DNA from: Saprospiraceae bacterium
Lineage (GTDB): Bacteria; Bacteroidota; Bacteroidia; Chitinophagales; Saprospiraceae
NCBI GenBank assembly: GCA_028284395.1
Contig: JANQRV010000117.1
Span: 1-58,810, forward strand
DNA: 58,810 nt
Reading direction: 5' to 3'
Shown in pieces: positions 36,344 through 46,574 of the stretch (within the stretch, counting starts at the first letter, position 1; every line of letters begins with the position of its first letter). Below the pieces are notes generated by a model, which made no database searches, had not been told where the DNA came from, and saw only the letters and a list, made by a program, of their open reading frames with translations. A program made the translations under genes and the position numbers.

Positions 36344-36455
36344 TCGGAAAAAGGCTACCTTTGCTCTGTCATATGCAAAAGGGGCCATGACGAATAGAGA
36401 TCGTGCTGATCGCGCTCCGGAGGTGCATAATTTGATTAGAAAACAAAGAGAATGA
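36333..36455 (+). CDS. Possible 40-codon leader reading frame coupled to cysteine desulfurase
   Basis: An ATG at 36333 opens a 40-codon frame that ends at 36455, with its stop overlapping the cysteine desulfurase start in ATGA. It is preceded by AAGGAGGT at 36317-36324, eight bases before the ATG, which is an unusually strong Shine-Dalgarno match for this organism. The peptide is basic (begins MNICRKKATFALSYAKG) and matches nothing I know. A candidate -7 box at 36356-36363 lies inside it; if that is the true promoter, translation could begin only at the ATG at 36387. It may be an artefact. Confidence 0.25.
   Translation: MNICRKKATFALSYAKGAMTNRDRADRAPEVHNLIRKQRE
36356..36363 (+). promoter_or_regulatory. 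Candidate -7 promoter element for cysteine desulfurase
   Basis: TACCTTTG matches the Bacteroidota -7 consensus TAnnTTTG, about 90 bases before the start codon at 36452. The -33 element is unclear. Confidence 0.4.
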
Positions 36456-37600
36456 AGCGAATCTATTTGGACAACGCTGCCACGACACCGCTGGACCAAG
36501 AAGTGGCAGAAGTCATGATGGAGGTTATGACCGAATATTATGGTAATCCATCTTCCATTTATGCGGAAGGGCGGAAGTCCAGGGCTCTGATCGAGCAAGC
36601 TCGCAAGGATGTTGCACATTGTATTGGGGCATCAATTGGTGAGATTTTTTTTACCTCGGGTGGAACTGAGTCTAACAATATGGCATTGAAATGTGCCGTC
36701 CGGGATCTCGACGTAACAAAGATTATTACTTCCAGAACAGAACATCACTGCAACCTGCATTCCCTGAATAGATTACAAAAGGAATACGCTGGGCTAGAGG
36801 TGATATTTTTGTCTAATGATTCCAAAGGTAATCCGGATCTTGAGGAGTTGAAGGCGCACCTGAAAGGCGGCGATCAAAAAACACTGGTATCTCTAATGCA
36901 TTCGAACAACGAGATTGGGACTCTGATCGATCTGGATTTGATCAGTAACCTTTGTGAGGAATTTGGTGCATTTTTTCACACGGATACGGTACAAACAATT
37001 GGTTACTATCCAATTGACGTTTCAAAAACCAAAATTAGTTTTTTGGCTGGTTCGGCTCACAAATTTTACGGTCCTAAGGGAGCTGGTTTTATCTATATCA
37101 ATGGTGAGAATATCATTCAGCCGATGGTAGATGGTGGAGCACAGGAACGGAACATGAGAGCCGGAACCGAAAATGTTTATGGCATCTGTGGTTTGGCCAA
37201 AGCTTTGCAGTTGACGATCCAAAATAGAGAGGAGCGACGAGTTTATATCGAAGGACTTCGAGCGTACATGGTCCGCGAATTAGAAGCTCATTTTGACGAC
37301 ATTCGATTCAATGGTGGTTGTATGGATAATGGTCACTATAAAGTGCTGAGCGTATCATTCCCACCCTCTCCCAAGACAGACCTATTGTTGTTGAATTTGG
37401 ATATTGCCGGTATCAGTGTATCGGGAGGCAGTGCCTGTAGTTCGGGCGCCGATGCCGGATCTCACGTGATCAATGCAATAGGAGAGGAGCCGGGGCGCAA
37501 AACAATCCGTTTCTCATTTTCACATCATACTACCCGCGAAGAAATTGATTATACGTTGCAAAAATTAAAAGAATTGCTACCCGAGAAAGTCTTGTCTTAG
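36452..37600 (+). CDS. Cysteine desulfurase (NifS/IscS family)
   Basis: The 382-residue PLP enzyme removes sulfur from cysteine for Fe-S clusters and other thio-cofactors. It begins IYLDNAATTPLDQEV; the PLP lysine is in GSAHKFYGPKGAGFIYI; the catalytic cysteine is in SGGSACSSGADAGSH, with the longer active-site loop typical of the NifS/IscS class. No iscU or other Fe-S genes are adjacent, so which sulfur pathway it serves is unclear. A short overlapping leader frame may precede it. Confidence 0.95.
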   Translation: MKRIYLDNAATTPLDQEVAEVMMEVMTEYYGNPSSIYAEGRKSRALIEQARKDVAHCIGASIGEIFFTSGGTESNNMALKCAVRDLDVTKIITSRTEHHCNLHSLNRLQKEYAGLEVIFLSNDSKGNPDLEELKAHLKGGDQKTLVSLMHSNNEIGTLIDLDLISNLCEEFGAFFHTDTVQTIGYYPIDVSKTKISFLAGSAHKFYGPKGAGFIYINGENIIQPMVDGGAQERNMRAGTENVYGICGLAKALQLTIQNREERRVYIEGLRAYMVRELEAHFDDIRFNGGCMDNGHYKVLSVSFPPSPKTDLLLLNLDIAGISVSGGSACSSGADAGSHVINAIGEEPGRKTIRFSFSHHTTREEIDYTLQKLKELLPEKVLS

Positions 37601-37626
37601 TCCTTGTTTGCTTGTCGGTTTGAGAC

Positions 37627-39693
37627 CTAGTGCTTCTCCTGGGTTTTATCAGCCAAGTCCAGTAAGAATGCATAATGGAGAGCCGTCTCTTTCAATCGCT
37701 TGAATCGACCCGAAGCACCTCCGTGACCAGCATCCATATTCGTGTGGAGCAGCAACAGGTTTTGATCGGTCTTTAATTCCCGCAGTTTGGCGACCCATTT
37801 TGCCGGTTCCCAATATTGTACCTGGGAGTCATGCAGACCGGTTGTCACAAGGAGCGAGGGATAGTCCTTTTCTTCTACATTATCGTATGGAGAATAGGAT
37901 TTGATGTAGTGATAGAATTCTTTTTGATTGGGATTTCCCCATTCGTCATATTCGAAGGTGGTTAGCGGGATACTGTCATCCAGCATGGTGGTAACGACAT
38001 CGACGAAAGGTACTGCAGCGACGATGCCTTTCCACAGATCGGGACGATAATTCATAATTGCTCCCATCAGTAGTCCTCCGGCGCTGCCTCCCATCGCAAA
38101 AAGCTTTTCCGAATTGGTGTATTGATGCTCAATTAGGTAATTTCCACAATCGATAAAATCGAAGAAGGTATTCTTTTTATGGAGTAATTTTCCATCTTCA
38201 TACCATTGTCTTCCCATTTCCTCCCCTCCACGGATATGTGCAATGGCATATGCAAAACCTCGATCCAATAAACTCAATCTTGCGGAACTGAAATACGGAT
38301 CCATGCTATGTCCATAGGAACCGTAAGCGTACAGCAGTAATGGCTGTTTACCATCTTTCTTAAATCCCTTTCGATACACCAATGATATGGGTACTTTTTT
38401 GCCATCTCTTGTGGAAGCAAACACTCGATCAGATTCATAATCCCCGGAATCAAATCCACCTAATACCTCCATTTGCTTCAACTGAGTGAAAGTTCGGCTT
38501 TCCATATCGTAATCATAGGTTGTAGCCGGAGTTTTCATAGACTGATAACCGATTCGCAGTACCGTAGTGTTAAACTCCAGATTCACTCCAGTATATGCCA
38601 TGTGTGCTTCCTCCGTAAAAGAAATATAATGTTCTTCTCCCTGCCACGGCATGATTCGCAGTTCACTGATTCCATTGATCCTTTCGCTTAAAACAAGGTA
38701 ATCCTTGAAGACCTCCATGTCTTCGAGAAGGACCGTTTCGCGATGCGGGACAACCTCTTTCCAGTGTTCTTTGGTAGTATTATTTTCGTCGGTGACCATC
38801 AATCGGAAGTTTTGGGCATCCAGGTTGGTGCGAATGTAGAATTTGTCTTCGTAATGGGCAATTCCATACTCAAGTCCCCTCTCGCGGGGTTGTATGATTC
38901 GAAAGGAACCATGGGGATCGTTGGCGTCGAGCACCCTGAATTCTTGTGAAATCGTTTGGTACGAGCCAATGACAAGGTACTTCCTTGATTTTGTCTTGAA
39001 GATATAGCTTAAAAAAGTATCGTCGGCCTCGTGATATATTTCGATATCCTCGGATGCAGGTGTGCCAATGATGTGTTTGAATACCTTATGGTCTCGAAGT
39101 GTTTGAGTATCTTTTTGGACGTAGAATATTGTTTTATTGTCATTGGCCCAAATGACCTTTCCACTGGTGTTCTCAATGAAGTCTTCCAGGAATTCACCTG
39201 TTTGCAGGTCTTTAAATCGGATATTATAGATCCGCCGACTTAAGGTGTCTTCGCCAAATGCCAAAGTTTTGTTGTCCGGGCTTACCGCTCGTCCTCCAAT
39301 TTGATAAAACTCATGATCTTTGGCCAGCTCATTGACATCGATCATTGTTTCTTCCACTGCATTGGCCTCAATCTTTTGGCGTACAAAGACTGGATATTCC
39401 TGGCCCTCTTCGAATCGAACCATATATTTGTAACCATTGTCCTGATAGGGAACGGACTGATCATTTTCCTTGATGCGTCCCTTCATTTCCTTGAAGAGTT
39501 CTTCTTGAAAGACTTTGGTATGACCCATCATTTGTTCGGTATACTCGTTTTCAGCATTGAGATAGCTGATCACTTGCGGATCTTCCCTTTGATTGAGCCA
39601 AAAATAATTGTCGATGCGAGTATCTCCGTGGATGGTTAGTTCTTTGGGTTGTTTTTTGGCAATGGGTGGGTTGCCTTCTGGTCTCTTTATCAT
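37627..39693 (-). CDS. ptrB: Oligopeptidase B (S9 prolyl oligopeptidase family)
   Basis: The 688-residue peptidase has an N-terminal beta-propeller (starting DTRIDNYFWLNQREDPQV) and a C-terminal alpha/beta-hydrolase domain. The catalytic serine is Ser537 in FAMGGSAGGLLMGAIMN; the Asp and His lie in TTGLHDSQVQYWEPAKW and HTNMDAGHGGASGR. GSYGHSMDPYFSSARLSLLD is a typical family segment. It cleaves short peptides after basic residues. There is no signal peptide, so it is cytoplasmic. It converges with the cysteine desulfurase gene. Confidence 0.94.
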   Translation of the reverse strand: MIKRPEGNPPIAKKQPKELTIHGDTRIDNYFWLNQREDPQVISYLNAENEYTEQMMGHTKVFQEELFKEMKGRIKENDQSVPYQDNGYKYMVRFEEGQEYPVFVRQKIEANAVEETMIDVNELAKDHEFYQIGGRAVSPDNKTLAFGEDTLSRRIYNIRFKDLQTGEFLEDFIENTSGKVIWANDNKTIFYVQKDTQTLRDHKVFKHIIGTPASEDIEIYHEADDTFLSYIFKTKSRKYLVIGSYQTISQEFRVLDANDPHGSFRIIQPRERGLEYGIAHYEDKFYIRTNLDAQNFRLMVTDENNTTKEHWKEVVPHRETVLLEDMEVFKDYLVLSERINGISELRIMPWQGEEHYISFTEEAHMAYTGVNLEFNTTVLRIGYQSMKTPATTYDYDMESRTFTQLKQMEVLGGFDSGDYESDRVFASTRDGKKVPISLVYRKGFKKDGKQPLLLYAYGSYGHSMDPYFSSARLSLLDRGFAYAIAHIRGGEEMGRQWYEDGKLLHKKNTFFDFIDCGNYLIEHQYTNSEKLFAMGGSAGGLLMGAIMNYRPDLWKGIVAAVPFVDVVTTMLDDSIPLTTFEYDEWGNPNQKEFYHYIKSYSPYDNVEEKDYPSLLVTTGLHDSQVQYWEPAKWVAKLRELKTDQNLLLLHTNMDAGHGGASGRFKRLKETALHYAFLLDLADKTQEKH

Positions 39694-39739
39694 TTATCCG
39701 GTATTTATGCCGTTTTTGGGCATTGCAAAGATGCAACTT

Positions 39740-40540
39740 CTACATCATCATTGCCAAAAACTCTTTCATTAATTTTCCAGCAACCATGGCGGTCATGCCG
39801 TGTACATCCCGCTTGGGATTCAGTTCCACAATATCTGCTCCGACCAATGGAACATCAATGACTTCCAGCATTTTTAGAGCCTCGCGGGTCGTCATCCCTC
39901 CCGGTTCGTAATGCGAAACCCCCGGTGCATATGCTGGGTCTAGTACATCTAGGTCAAAAGAAATATACAGCGGGGCTTTCAAATTGGGGAAATGGCGTTC
40001 ATCAAAGTTCTTCATTTCAATGATCTTAACACCAAACCGTTTAGCTTGTTCTCTTTGATGAGGATTGAGCGTCCGATTGCCAATTTGTGTTAAAGATCCC
40101 ACCAAACCCTCTTCCATGATTCTGGCAAAAGGACTGGCATGAGAATAGTAATTGTCTTCGAAGTTGTCGTATAGGTCTCCATGGGCGTCCACCTGCAGTA
40201 CATGAATCTCCCCGTATTTTTCAGCATAAGCCTTTAGAATGGGAAAAGTGATGGAGTGATCACCTCCTATCGACAGTACTTTCCTTTCTTTGGCCAGTAG
40301 GTTGATTGTATGTTGATAGATATGGTCAAATGCTGTTTTAGGATCTTCATCCGTAAATTTGATGGGGTCCTCAATCAACCAATGATTAGTCAGAGATGAC
40401 AAATCTATACCGTCTTGCGTACAGAAATTAGCTGAATCGCAATAAAATGCTTCGATTGCCTTTTCGGGCCCGTCGGCAGCTCCACGGAGATAGGAAGAAT
40501 TGGCATCGAATGGGATGCTTTGTATAGAAACCTTATGCAT
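39740..40540 (-). CDS. speB: Agmatinase/arginase-family ureohydrolase
   Basis: The 266-residue protein has the ureohydrolase manganese motifs: GGDHSITFPILKAYAE, VLQVDAHGDLYDNFE, and ISFDLDVLDPAYAPGVSHYE. Family members release urea from agmatine, arginine or related guanidino compounds. The overall shape (SSYLRGAADGPEKAIEAFYCD near the N-terminus) fits agmatinase best, but guanidinobutyrase or similar is possible. It lies 18 bases downstream of the aminotransferase gene on the same strand. Confidence 0.85.
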   Translation of the reverse strand: MHKVSIQSIPFDANSSYLRGAADGPEKAIEAFYCDSANFCTQDGIDLSSLTNHWLIEDPIKFTDEDPKTAFDHIYQHTINLLAKERKVLSIGGDHSITFPILKAYAEKYGEIHVLQVDAHGDLYDNFEDNYYSHASPFARIMEEGLVGSLTQIGNRTLNPHQREQAKRFGVKIIEMKNFDERHFPNLKAPLYISFDLDVLDPAYAPGVSHYEPGGMTTREALKMLEVIDVPLVGADIVELNPKRDVHGMTAMVAGKLMKEFLAMMM

Positions 40541-40558
40541 GGATTAAGAACCTCTAAG

Positions 40559-41767
40559 TCAAGACAATTTTGCCAGTGCGTTCTTCATTCTTGTCATTGC
40601 CTCAACCAGTACCTCGTCGGCCGCTGCGTAAGAAATGCGAACGCAGTTTGGAGCACCGAATGGAGTACCGGATACCATTGCTACATGGGCATGATGTAGA
40701 ATAAATTCGCTGAAATCATCAGCGCTTTCAATAGTCTGATTACCATCAGATTTCCCAAAGAAGTTGCTGATATCGGGGAATATGTAAAAGGCCCCTTCCG
40801 GCTTATTGGTCTTGACGCCGGGAATTTGATTCAAAAGATCTATCACTAGGTCTCTTCGACGTAGGAACGCTGCTCTCATTTCTGCAGTCGCAGACTGATC
40901 GGCAGTCAAGGCGTAGGCTGCAGCTTTTTGACCAAAACAGGTTGCACCAGAAGTAAATTGACCTTGCACTTTAGAGCAAGCGGCTGCAATCCATTTCGGA
41001 GCGCCAATGTACCCCAAGCGCCAACCCGTCATAGCAAATCCTTTTGAGAAGCCGTTGACTGTGACCGTTCGGTCTTTCACAACTTCGAAGGTACCAATAC
41101 TCACATGTTTATCAGTGAAGTTGATGTATTCATAAATTTCATCGGATACTACGATAATGTTGGGGTGTTGGGCAAGGACGTTTACAATGGCCTGTAATTC
41201 GTCAAATTGATAAACAGATCCCGTTGGATTGCACGGTGACGAAAACAGCACAATTTTGGTCTTGTCATTGATAGCCGCTGACAATTGATCAGCGCTAACC
41301 TTATAATCCTGTTCAATTCCCGCGGTGATCTGGACTGGTACGCCTCGCGCCATTTTGACGATCTCTGTATAGGATACCCAATATGGTGTGAAGATGATCA
41401 CTTCGTCGCCATCATCTAGCAAGGATAGACAAACATTGGCAATGCTCTGCTTAGCACCATTGGAAACAACGATTTGAGAAGTTTCGAACTCCAGATTATT
41501 ATCCCGTTTGAATTTATGTACGATTGCCTGGCGTAATTCCAAAAGTCCTGGGACCGGAGTGTAGTGCGTGAATCCATCATCCAAGGCTTTCTTTGCGGCT
41601 TCCTTAATGTGTTGTGGAGTATCGAAGTCTGGCTCCCCGACACTTAGGCTAATAACATCGTGGCCCTGGGCTCTGAGGTCACGGGCCACCTGGGCCATCT
41701 TTATGGTTGCTGATTCCTGCATATTGCGGATCAACTGGGACAAAGGAAATTCGCTTACGCTTGACAT
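40559..41767 (-). CDS. aspC: Class I aminotransferase, probably aspartate aminotransferase
   Basis: The 402-residue PLP enzyme has SVGEPDFDTPQHIKEAAKKA, ISNGAKQSIANV-type segment (VVSNGAKQSIANVCLSL), VLFSSPCNPTGSVY, VSDEIYEYINF and the PLP lysine in VNGFSKGFAMTGWRLGYIG, with the Arg-containing end PNCVRISYAA. These fit the Ib aspartate aminotransferase group. Substrate breadth cannot be read from sequence. It is transcribed with the agmatinase gene. Confidence 0.9.
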   Translation of the reverse strand: MSSVSEFPLSQLIRNMQESATIKMAQVARDLRAQGHDVISLSVGEPDFDTPQHIKEAAKKALDDGFTHYTPVPGLLELRQAIVHKFKRDNNLEFETSQIVVSNGAKQSIANVCLSLLDDGDEVIIFTPYWVSYTEIVKMARGVPVQITAGIEQDYKVSADQLSAAINDKTKIVLFSSPCNPTGSVYQFDELQAIVNVLAQHPNIIVVSDEIYEYINFTDKHVSIGTFEVVKDRTVTVNGFSKGFAMTGWRLGYIGAPKWIAAACSKVQGQFTSGATCFGQKAAAYALTADQSATAEMRAAFLRRRDLVIDLLNQIPGVKTNKPEGAFYIFPDISNFFGKSDGNQTIESADDFSEFILHHAHVAMVSGTPFGAPNCVRISYAAADEVLVEAMTRMKNALAKLS

Positions 41768-41869
41768 ATTTATTCAAAATTGTTAAAAGTATACTTAATT
41801 TTGTGCCCGGCTACACGAACCCGACATAAGTAATAAGGCTTCACTCACTTTAATCAGTGCAATTCAAAG

Positions 41870-44098
41870 ATGAGCAAAAAAAAGAAAAATAAAACTAGGA
41901 AACAAATACCTAATCCCAAATCAAAAAGGGTGGTTAAAAAAAAGCCTCCTACGATTCCCAAACCAGATTTACTGGCAAGAGGTTCCATGGCTTCTGAACG
42001 GGATGTTTTTTATCGCAAAATTTTTCGTATCGCCGCACTATCAATTGCTGTTATAACGATACTTATGGCGCTTCAGAGCGGTGTGAATGGAGACGATGAA
42101 TTTCAGAATGATTACAGTACTAAGCTGGTTAACTATTACCTGTCGGGTGGAGCGGATACCGAGGCCTTGTTTATAGAGAAGGGAAACATGCATTATTACG
42201 GAGGATTCTTTGATCTTTTGACTGGATTGGTCAACAAGGCAATGGGTCTTACAGATTACGATGAATCCTACCATCGCGTTCGTCATTTCTTCAATGCTAT
42301 TTTTGGATGGATTTGTATGCTTTTTGTAGGGCTTCTGGCAAGGGAAATAGCAGGTTGGAGGGCCGGAATACTTGCATTGGTTTTCATGTTTTTGTCTCCC
42401 CGCTTTCTAGGGCATTCGTTGATGAACCCTAAGGACATCCCGTTTGCTGCCGGATTCGCGATTGCACTGTATTACACGACTCGATTGCTCAAACAATTGC
42501 CTGAACTCAAATGGCAAACCGGCATAGGAATTGCCCTTGGTTTAGGCCTGGCCCTCGCAACAAGAGCCGGTGGTCTTTTATTGGTACCCTATCTTGGATT
42601 GGCCATGGGATTAGATTTCCTACTTCGTTTCGGTTTTCAGGGAATTAGCAAGAATCTGGAAAGAGCGATGCTCTATTTGGGGTATCTCGCTGGGGTGTCG
42701 ATCGTTGGATATGTATTTGCCATCCTCACCTGGCCCGCTGCCTTGGCTGATCCTCTTGGCCACCCGCTCAAGGCACTTACGGAATTTTCCGACCTGGGTA
42801 TCAAGATACGTTTGCTTTTCATGGGACAAAACGTCATGTCCGATGCTACCGTTTGGTATTATCCTATAGTATGGATCTTTAAGACCGTTCCTCTCTTTGT
42901 CCTTACGGGTTTTGCCGGGAGTGTGATTTTACTGCCTAAATTATACAAGAGTTTTGCACCGGTTCCGATAATCCTTTTATTTTTTGCTACCATTTTTCCG
43001 GTATTTTATGTAATCATCAAAGATTCGATTCTGCATGACGGCTGGCGTCACTTAATGTTCATTTACCCCAGCATGGTGGTTTTGGCGAGTTTATTCTGGT
43101 TGTCAATCGAAAAATTATTGGACGGAAATCAAACAGGAACGTATGCATTGTATGCCATTGTCGGTCTTATGCTTTTGGAATCGACCATCTTTATTGCGCG
43201 TAATACCAACTATCCTTATGTTTATTTTAATGGCTTTAGTGGTGGGATCGGGAATGCATTTGGAGAGTTCGAGACTGACTATTGGGGAGTCAGCGCAGAG
43301 CAGGCGCTGGATTGGATGGAGGATGAAGGCATTTTAGATCAAAGTAGTACGGATACCATTACCATTGGTACCAACTTCTACTACCCGGTGAGCCGGAGGG
43401 TTAATCGCAAATATCAGGGAAAAGTACGGACAAAATACGTTCGCTTTAATCGTAGGTATTCCGAACAATGGGATTATGGTATTTTTCCTTCCAGGTATAT
43501 CAGAAGTAAGCACCTGAAATCTGGCAACTGGCCAAATAGTAAAGCCATTCACGTCATTAAATCCAATGGGGTACCTTTGACAGCGATCGAGAAACAGGAA
43601 AATGACCATGCTTATCAAGCAGAAGTGGCGGTAAAGAATAAGAATTGGGTGTTGGCTGAACAGTTGTTTCAACAAGAGCTTTCCAATTATCCAGACAACG
43701 AATTGGCTTGGCTTGGACTCAGTAATGCCCAACTTAATCAGAATAAATTGGATGAGGCGTTGACTGCCGCGCAAAAAAGTTTGGAAGTAGCTCCGCAAAA
43801 TGAAAATGGACTTTATTATAAGGCCTTGGCCAAGTTAAGAGCAGGGGATGTAGCCGGCGCAACCTCGGCATTTTTTGATGTATTGGCAGTGAATGATGAA
43901 TTTTATATTGCAAACTACTATTTGGCGGTTATCTATCAACAGGGTAACAAATTGAACGAAGCCTTGCAACAAGCCCTCAAATCGGTGGAAACCAATCCTA
44001 AATTTAAAGCAGGATATGAATTGGTGGCCGGAATTTACCAAGCAATGGGAGATACCAACAACGCGAATAGATACCGGCAGGCGGCCAATAGTTTATAA
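41870..44098 (+). CDS. GT-C membrane glycosyltransferase fused to TPR repeats
   Basis: The 742-residue protein begins with a lysine-rich cytoplasmic tail (MSKKKKNKTRKQI), then about ten membrane helices with the GT-C acidic motif in the first loop (GVNGDDEFQNDYSTKLVNYY) and FLSPRFLGHSLMNPKDIPFA. An extracytoplasmic region follows, and residues about 590-740 are at least three TPR repeats (ELAWLGLSNAQLNQNKLDEA, GLYYKALAKLRAGDVAGATS, NEALQQALKSVETNPKFKAG). It resembles family 39 enzymes using lipid-linked sugars; the TPRs may recruit a protein partner. A methyltransferase gene follows after 9 bases. Confidence 0.82.
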   Translation: MSKKKKNKTRKQIPNPKSKRVVKKKPPTIPKPDLLARGSMASERDVFYRKIFRIAALSIAVITILMALQSGVNGDDEFQNDYSTKLVNYYLSGGADTEALFIEKGNMHYYGGFFDLLTGLVNKAMGLTDYDESYHRVRHFFNAIFGWICMLFVGLLAREIAGWRAGILALVFMFLSPRFLGHSLMNPKDIPFAAGFAIALYYTTRLLKQLPELKWQTGIGIALGLGLALATRAGGLLLVPYLGLAMGLDFLLRFGFQGISKNLERAMLYLGYLAGVSIVGYVFAILTWPAALADPLGHPLKALTEFSDLGIKIRLLFMGQNVMSDATVWYYPIVWIFKTVPLFVLTGFAGSVILLPKLYKSFAPVPIILLFFATIFPVFYVIIKDSILHDGWRHLMFIYPSMVVLASLFWLSIEKLLDGNQTGTYALYAIVGLMLLESTIFIARNTNYPYVYFNGFSGGIGNAFGEFETDYWGVSAEQALDWMEDEGILDQSSTDTITIGTNFYYPVSRRVNRKYQGKVRTKYVRFNRRYSEQWDYGIFPSRYIRSKHLKSGNWPNSKAIHVIKSNGVPLTAIEKQENDHAYQAEVAVKNKNWVLAEQLFQQELSNYPDNELAWLGLSNAQLNQNKLDEALTAAQKSLEVAPQNENGLYYKALAKLRAGDVAGATSAFFDVLAVNDEFYIANYYLAVIYQQGNKLNEALQQALKSVETNPKFKAGYELVAGIYQAMGDTNNANRYRQAANSL

Positions 44099-44107
44099 TC
44101 CTATAGC

Positions 44108-44911
44108 ATGAATTACAAGTTTCTCTTTCCGACATTTAGGAATAGATATCTTTTTATTAAAAACAATCTCTCAGCATACGAGCGTGAGAAATTTGAGCGC
44201 GGGCTAAACTTAGGAACAGGAGAAGGAGATTACGATCATTTGATCAGCCTTTATTGTAAGCAATTGATTGGTTGTGATATCAATGAACAAGATATCGCCT
44301 TTGCCCGCCAGTTGAATGCCAACGTCGCACACTTAGAATACCGGGTAGAAGATGCTTTGGATCTCAATTTTGATCCGGCTTCTTTCGATTTGCTCGTTTC
44401 AGTGGAAGTCCTGGAGCACGTAGGGAAACCTCGGCAAATGGTAAGGGAAATAGGACGGGTTCTCCGGCCAGGAGGCATGGCTTTTATCACCTTCCCACGT
44501 TATCACTTTCCATTTACTTATGATCCTATCAATAAACTAATGAGAAGGAATGGAAAGCGCGCTATTGCTCAGGGAGCCTATGCTTTTGGGCATGAATATT
44601 TAATAAAGACTGCTGAATTTGAAGAATGGTGCCGCGAGAATAACCTGGAGATCATTCAGGCCCGCAACCTCAGTGGAAGTTTAATTGCCCTGCTGGAAAT
44701 GTATTGGACTGGCATCGTCCAACGTCTGTTCAAGGATAACTCAGAAAACATCAATGTAGAGAAAGGAACCAAAATAACCCTTCGCCCTTCAAATAAAACT
44801 CCCTTCTTCACATTCCTGACCGATGGTGTCATTGCCCTTGATCATTTCCTTTTTGGGAAATCCAGGAATTCTGTCGGTAAGGGATATGTTCTACGGAAAG
44901 CCTTTGAATAA
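44108..44911 (+). CDS. Class I SAM-dependent methyltransferase
   Basis: The 267-residue protein has a Rossmann-type methyltransferase fold: motif I LNLGTGEGDYDHLISL, GCDINEQDIAFARQL, motif IV region FDLLVSVEVLEHVGKPRQMV and post-motif GRVLRPGGMAFITFP. The C-terminal part has a hydrophobic, basic segment that may contact lipid. The group resembles UbiE/MenG-like and O-antigen-linked methyltransferases. The 9-base gap to the membrane glycosyltransferase suggests the two act together on a glycan or lipid; that is inference. Confidence 0.88.
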   Translation: MNYKFLFPTFRNRYLFIKNNLSAYEREKFERGLNLGTGEGDYDHLISLYCKQLIGCDINEQDIAFARQLNANVAHLEYRVEDALDLNFDPASFDLLVSVEVLEHVGKPRQMVREIGRVLRPGGMAFITFPRYHFPFTYDPINKLMRRNGKRAIAQGAYAFGHEYLIKTAEFEEWCRENNLEIIQARNLSGSLIALLEMYWTGIVQRLFKDNSENINVEKGTKITLRPSNKTPFFTFLTDGVIALDHFLFGKSRNSVGKGYVLRKAFE

Positions 44912-44924
44912 TTGGATCGTTCTC

Positions 44925-46469
44925 CTATAGAGGAATGTTTCCGTGTTTCTTTTTCGGTAATTTGGCGACCTTATTTTCCAGCATGGCAAAGGCTTTGATC
45001 AATTTGCGGCGACTATCTTTGGGATGAATGATTTCGTCGATGAATCCTCTCTGTGCAGCACGATATGGGTGTGCAAATTTATCTTGGTATTCTTTTTCTT
45101 TTTCCGCGAGCATGGCTGCTGGATCTGATGCGTTAGCAATTTCCTTTCGGAAAATAATTTCCGATGCACCCTTGGCCCCCATCACCGCAATTTCGGCCGA
45201 AGGCCAGGCAAAATTCATATCGGCTCCAATGTGCTTGGAATTCATGACATCGTAGGCGCCCCCGTAGGCTTTGCGTGTAATGAGCGTGATACGTGGAACG
45301 GTTGCTTCGCTAAATGCATAAAGGAGTTTGGCGCCATTTACGATGATTCCATTCCATTCCTGATCGGTACCGGGAAGAAAGCCGGGAACATCAACCAAAA
45401 CAAGCAATGGAATATTGAAACAATCGCAAAAGCGGACAAAACGTGCCCCTTTCTTCGAGCTGTCTACATCTAGTACACCCGCCAAACTCATTGGTTGGTT
45501 TCCGACAATTCCAATACTGCGACCTCCGATCCTACAAAAACCAACAATAATGTTTTCTGCATAATTCGGGTGAATCTCCAGGAAGGAATCCTCATCAACA
45601 ATGCCATCTACTACTTCACGCATGTCATAGGGCTGATTGGAGCTACTCGGAATCAAACCAGTCAACTGATCGCGAATTTCATCCTTTAACTCATAAGGCA
45701 GGCGCGAAGGTTTTTCTTCGCAGTTTTGCGGAAGATAACTTAACAATTGTTTGATACGATGGATGCAATCGAGGTCATTGACAGCCGTCAGGTGCGTAAC
45801 ACCGGATTTTGTAGAATGCGCAGAAGCACCTCCCAATTCTTCCGCTGTCACTTCTTCATTGGTAACCGTCTTCACTACGTTCGGACCGGTCACGAACATA
45901 TAGGATGTATTTTCTACCATGATGGTAAAATCGGTCATGGCTGGCGAATAAACTGCCCCTCCTGCACAAGGGCCCATAATGGCAGAAATCTGTGGCACTA
46001 CGCCAGAAGCCAATACGTTGCGGTAAAATATATCGGCATAGCCCCCCAGAGAACGGACACCCTCCTGAATTCTGGCACCCCCTGAGTCATTAAGACCGAT
46101 CACTGGAGCACCGTTTTGCATCGCCAAATCCATGATCTTGCAGATCTTTTCAGCGTGAGTCTCTGAAAGCGATCCGCCAAATACTGTAAAATCTTGAGCG
46201 AAAACATAGACCAATCGCCCTCCAATTGTACCGTAACCGGTTACAACGCCGTCGCCGAGAATCTGTTGTTTCTCCATGCCAAAGTCGGTGCTTCGGTGCA
46301 TTACGAATCGACCAATTTCTTCGAAAGAATCTTCGTCGAGTAGAAAATGAACTCTTTCCCTGGCAGTAAGTTTGCCTTTGTCATGTTGCTTCTCGATGCG
46401 ATTTTGGCCGCCCCCTAGTTCTGAGAGTTCTATCTTCTGTTCTAGTAGTTCTAACTTTTTTTCCAGCAT
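44925..46469 (-). CDS. pccB: Acyl-CoA carboxylase beta (carboxyltransferase) subunit
   Basis: The 514-residue protein is a biotin-dependent carboxyltransferase. Typical blocks are [24 protein letters not shown] opening ([20 protein letters not shown]), [56 protein letters not shown], and [17 protein letters not shown]. The best match is propionyl-CoA carboxylase beta, with methylmalonyl-CoA or acetyl-CoA variants possible. No biotin carboxylase or biotin carrier subunit is adjacent. The start is divergent from the caspase gene with 105 bases between. Confidence 0.93.
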   Translation of the reverse strand: MLEKKLELLEQKIELSELGGGQNRIEKQHDKGKLTARERVHFLLDEDSFEEIGRFVMHRSTDFGMEKQQILGDGVVTGYGTIGGRLVYVFAQDFTVFGGSLSETHAEKICKIMDLAMQNGAPVIGLNDSGGARIQEGVRSLGGYADIFYRNVLASGVVPQISAIMGPCAGGAVYSPAMTDFTIMVENTSYMFVTGPNVVKTVTNEEVTAEELGGASAHSTKSGVTHLTAVNDLDCIHRIKQLLSYLPQNCEEKPSRLPYELKDEIRDQLTGLIPSSSNQPYDMREVVDGIVDEDSFLEIHPNYAENIIVGFCRIGGRSIGIVGNQPMSLAGVLDVDSSKKGARFVRFCDCFNIPLLVLVDVPGFLPGTDQEWNGIIVNGAKLLYAFSEATVPRITLITRKAYGGAYDVMNSKHIGADMNFAWPSAEIAVMGAKGASEIIFRKEIANASDPAAMLAEKEKEYQDKFAHPYRAAQRGFIDEIIHPKDSRRKLIKAFAMLENKVAKLPKKKHGNIPL

Positions 46470-46574
46470 TTCGAGTATTTGTTGAAGTTCTTGTGGGTAA
46501 AAGTACGTAAAACTGCACAGTAGAATTATTCTTAATACTCAAATTGTTTCTATTTTAGCCATCAAAAATTAAAT

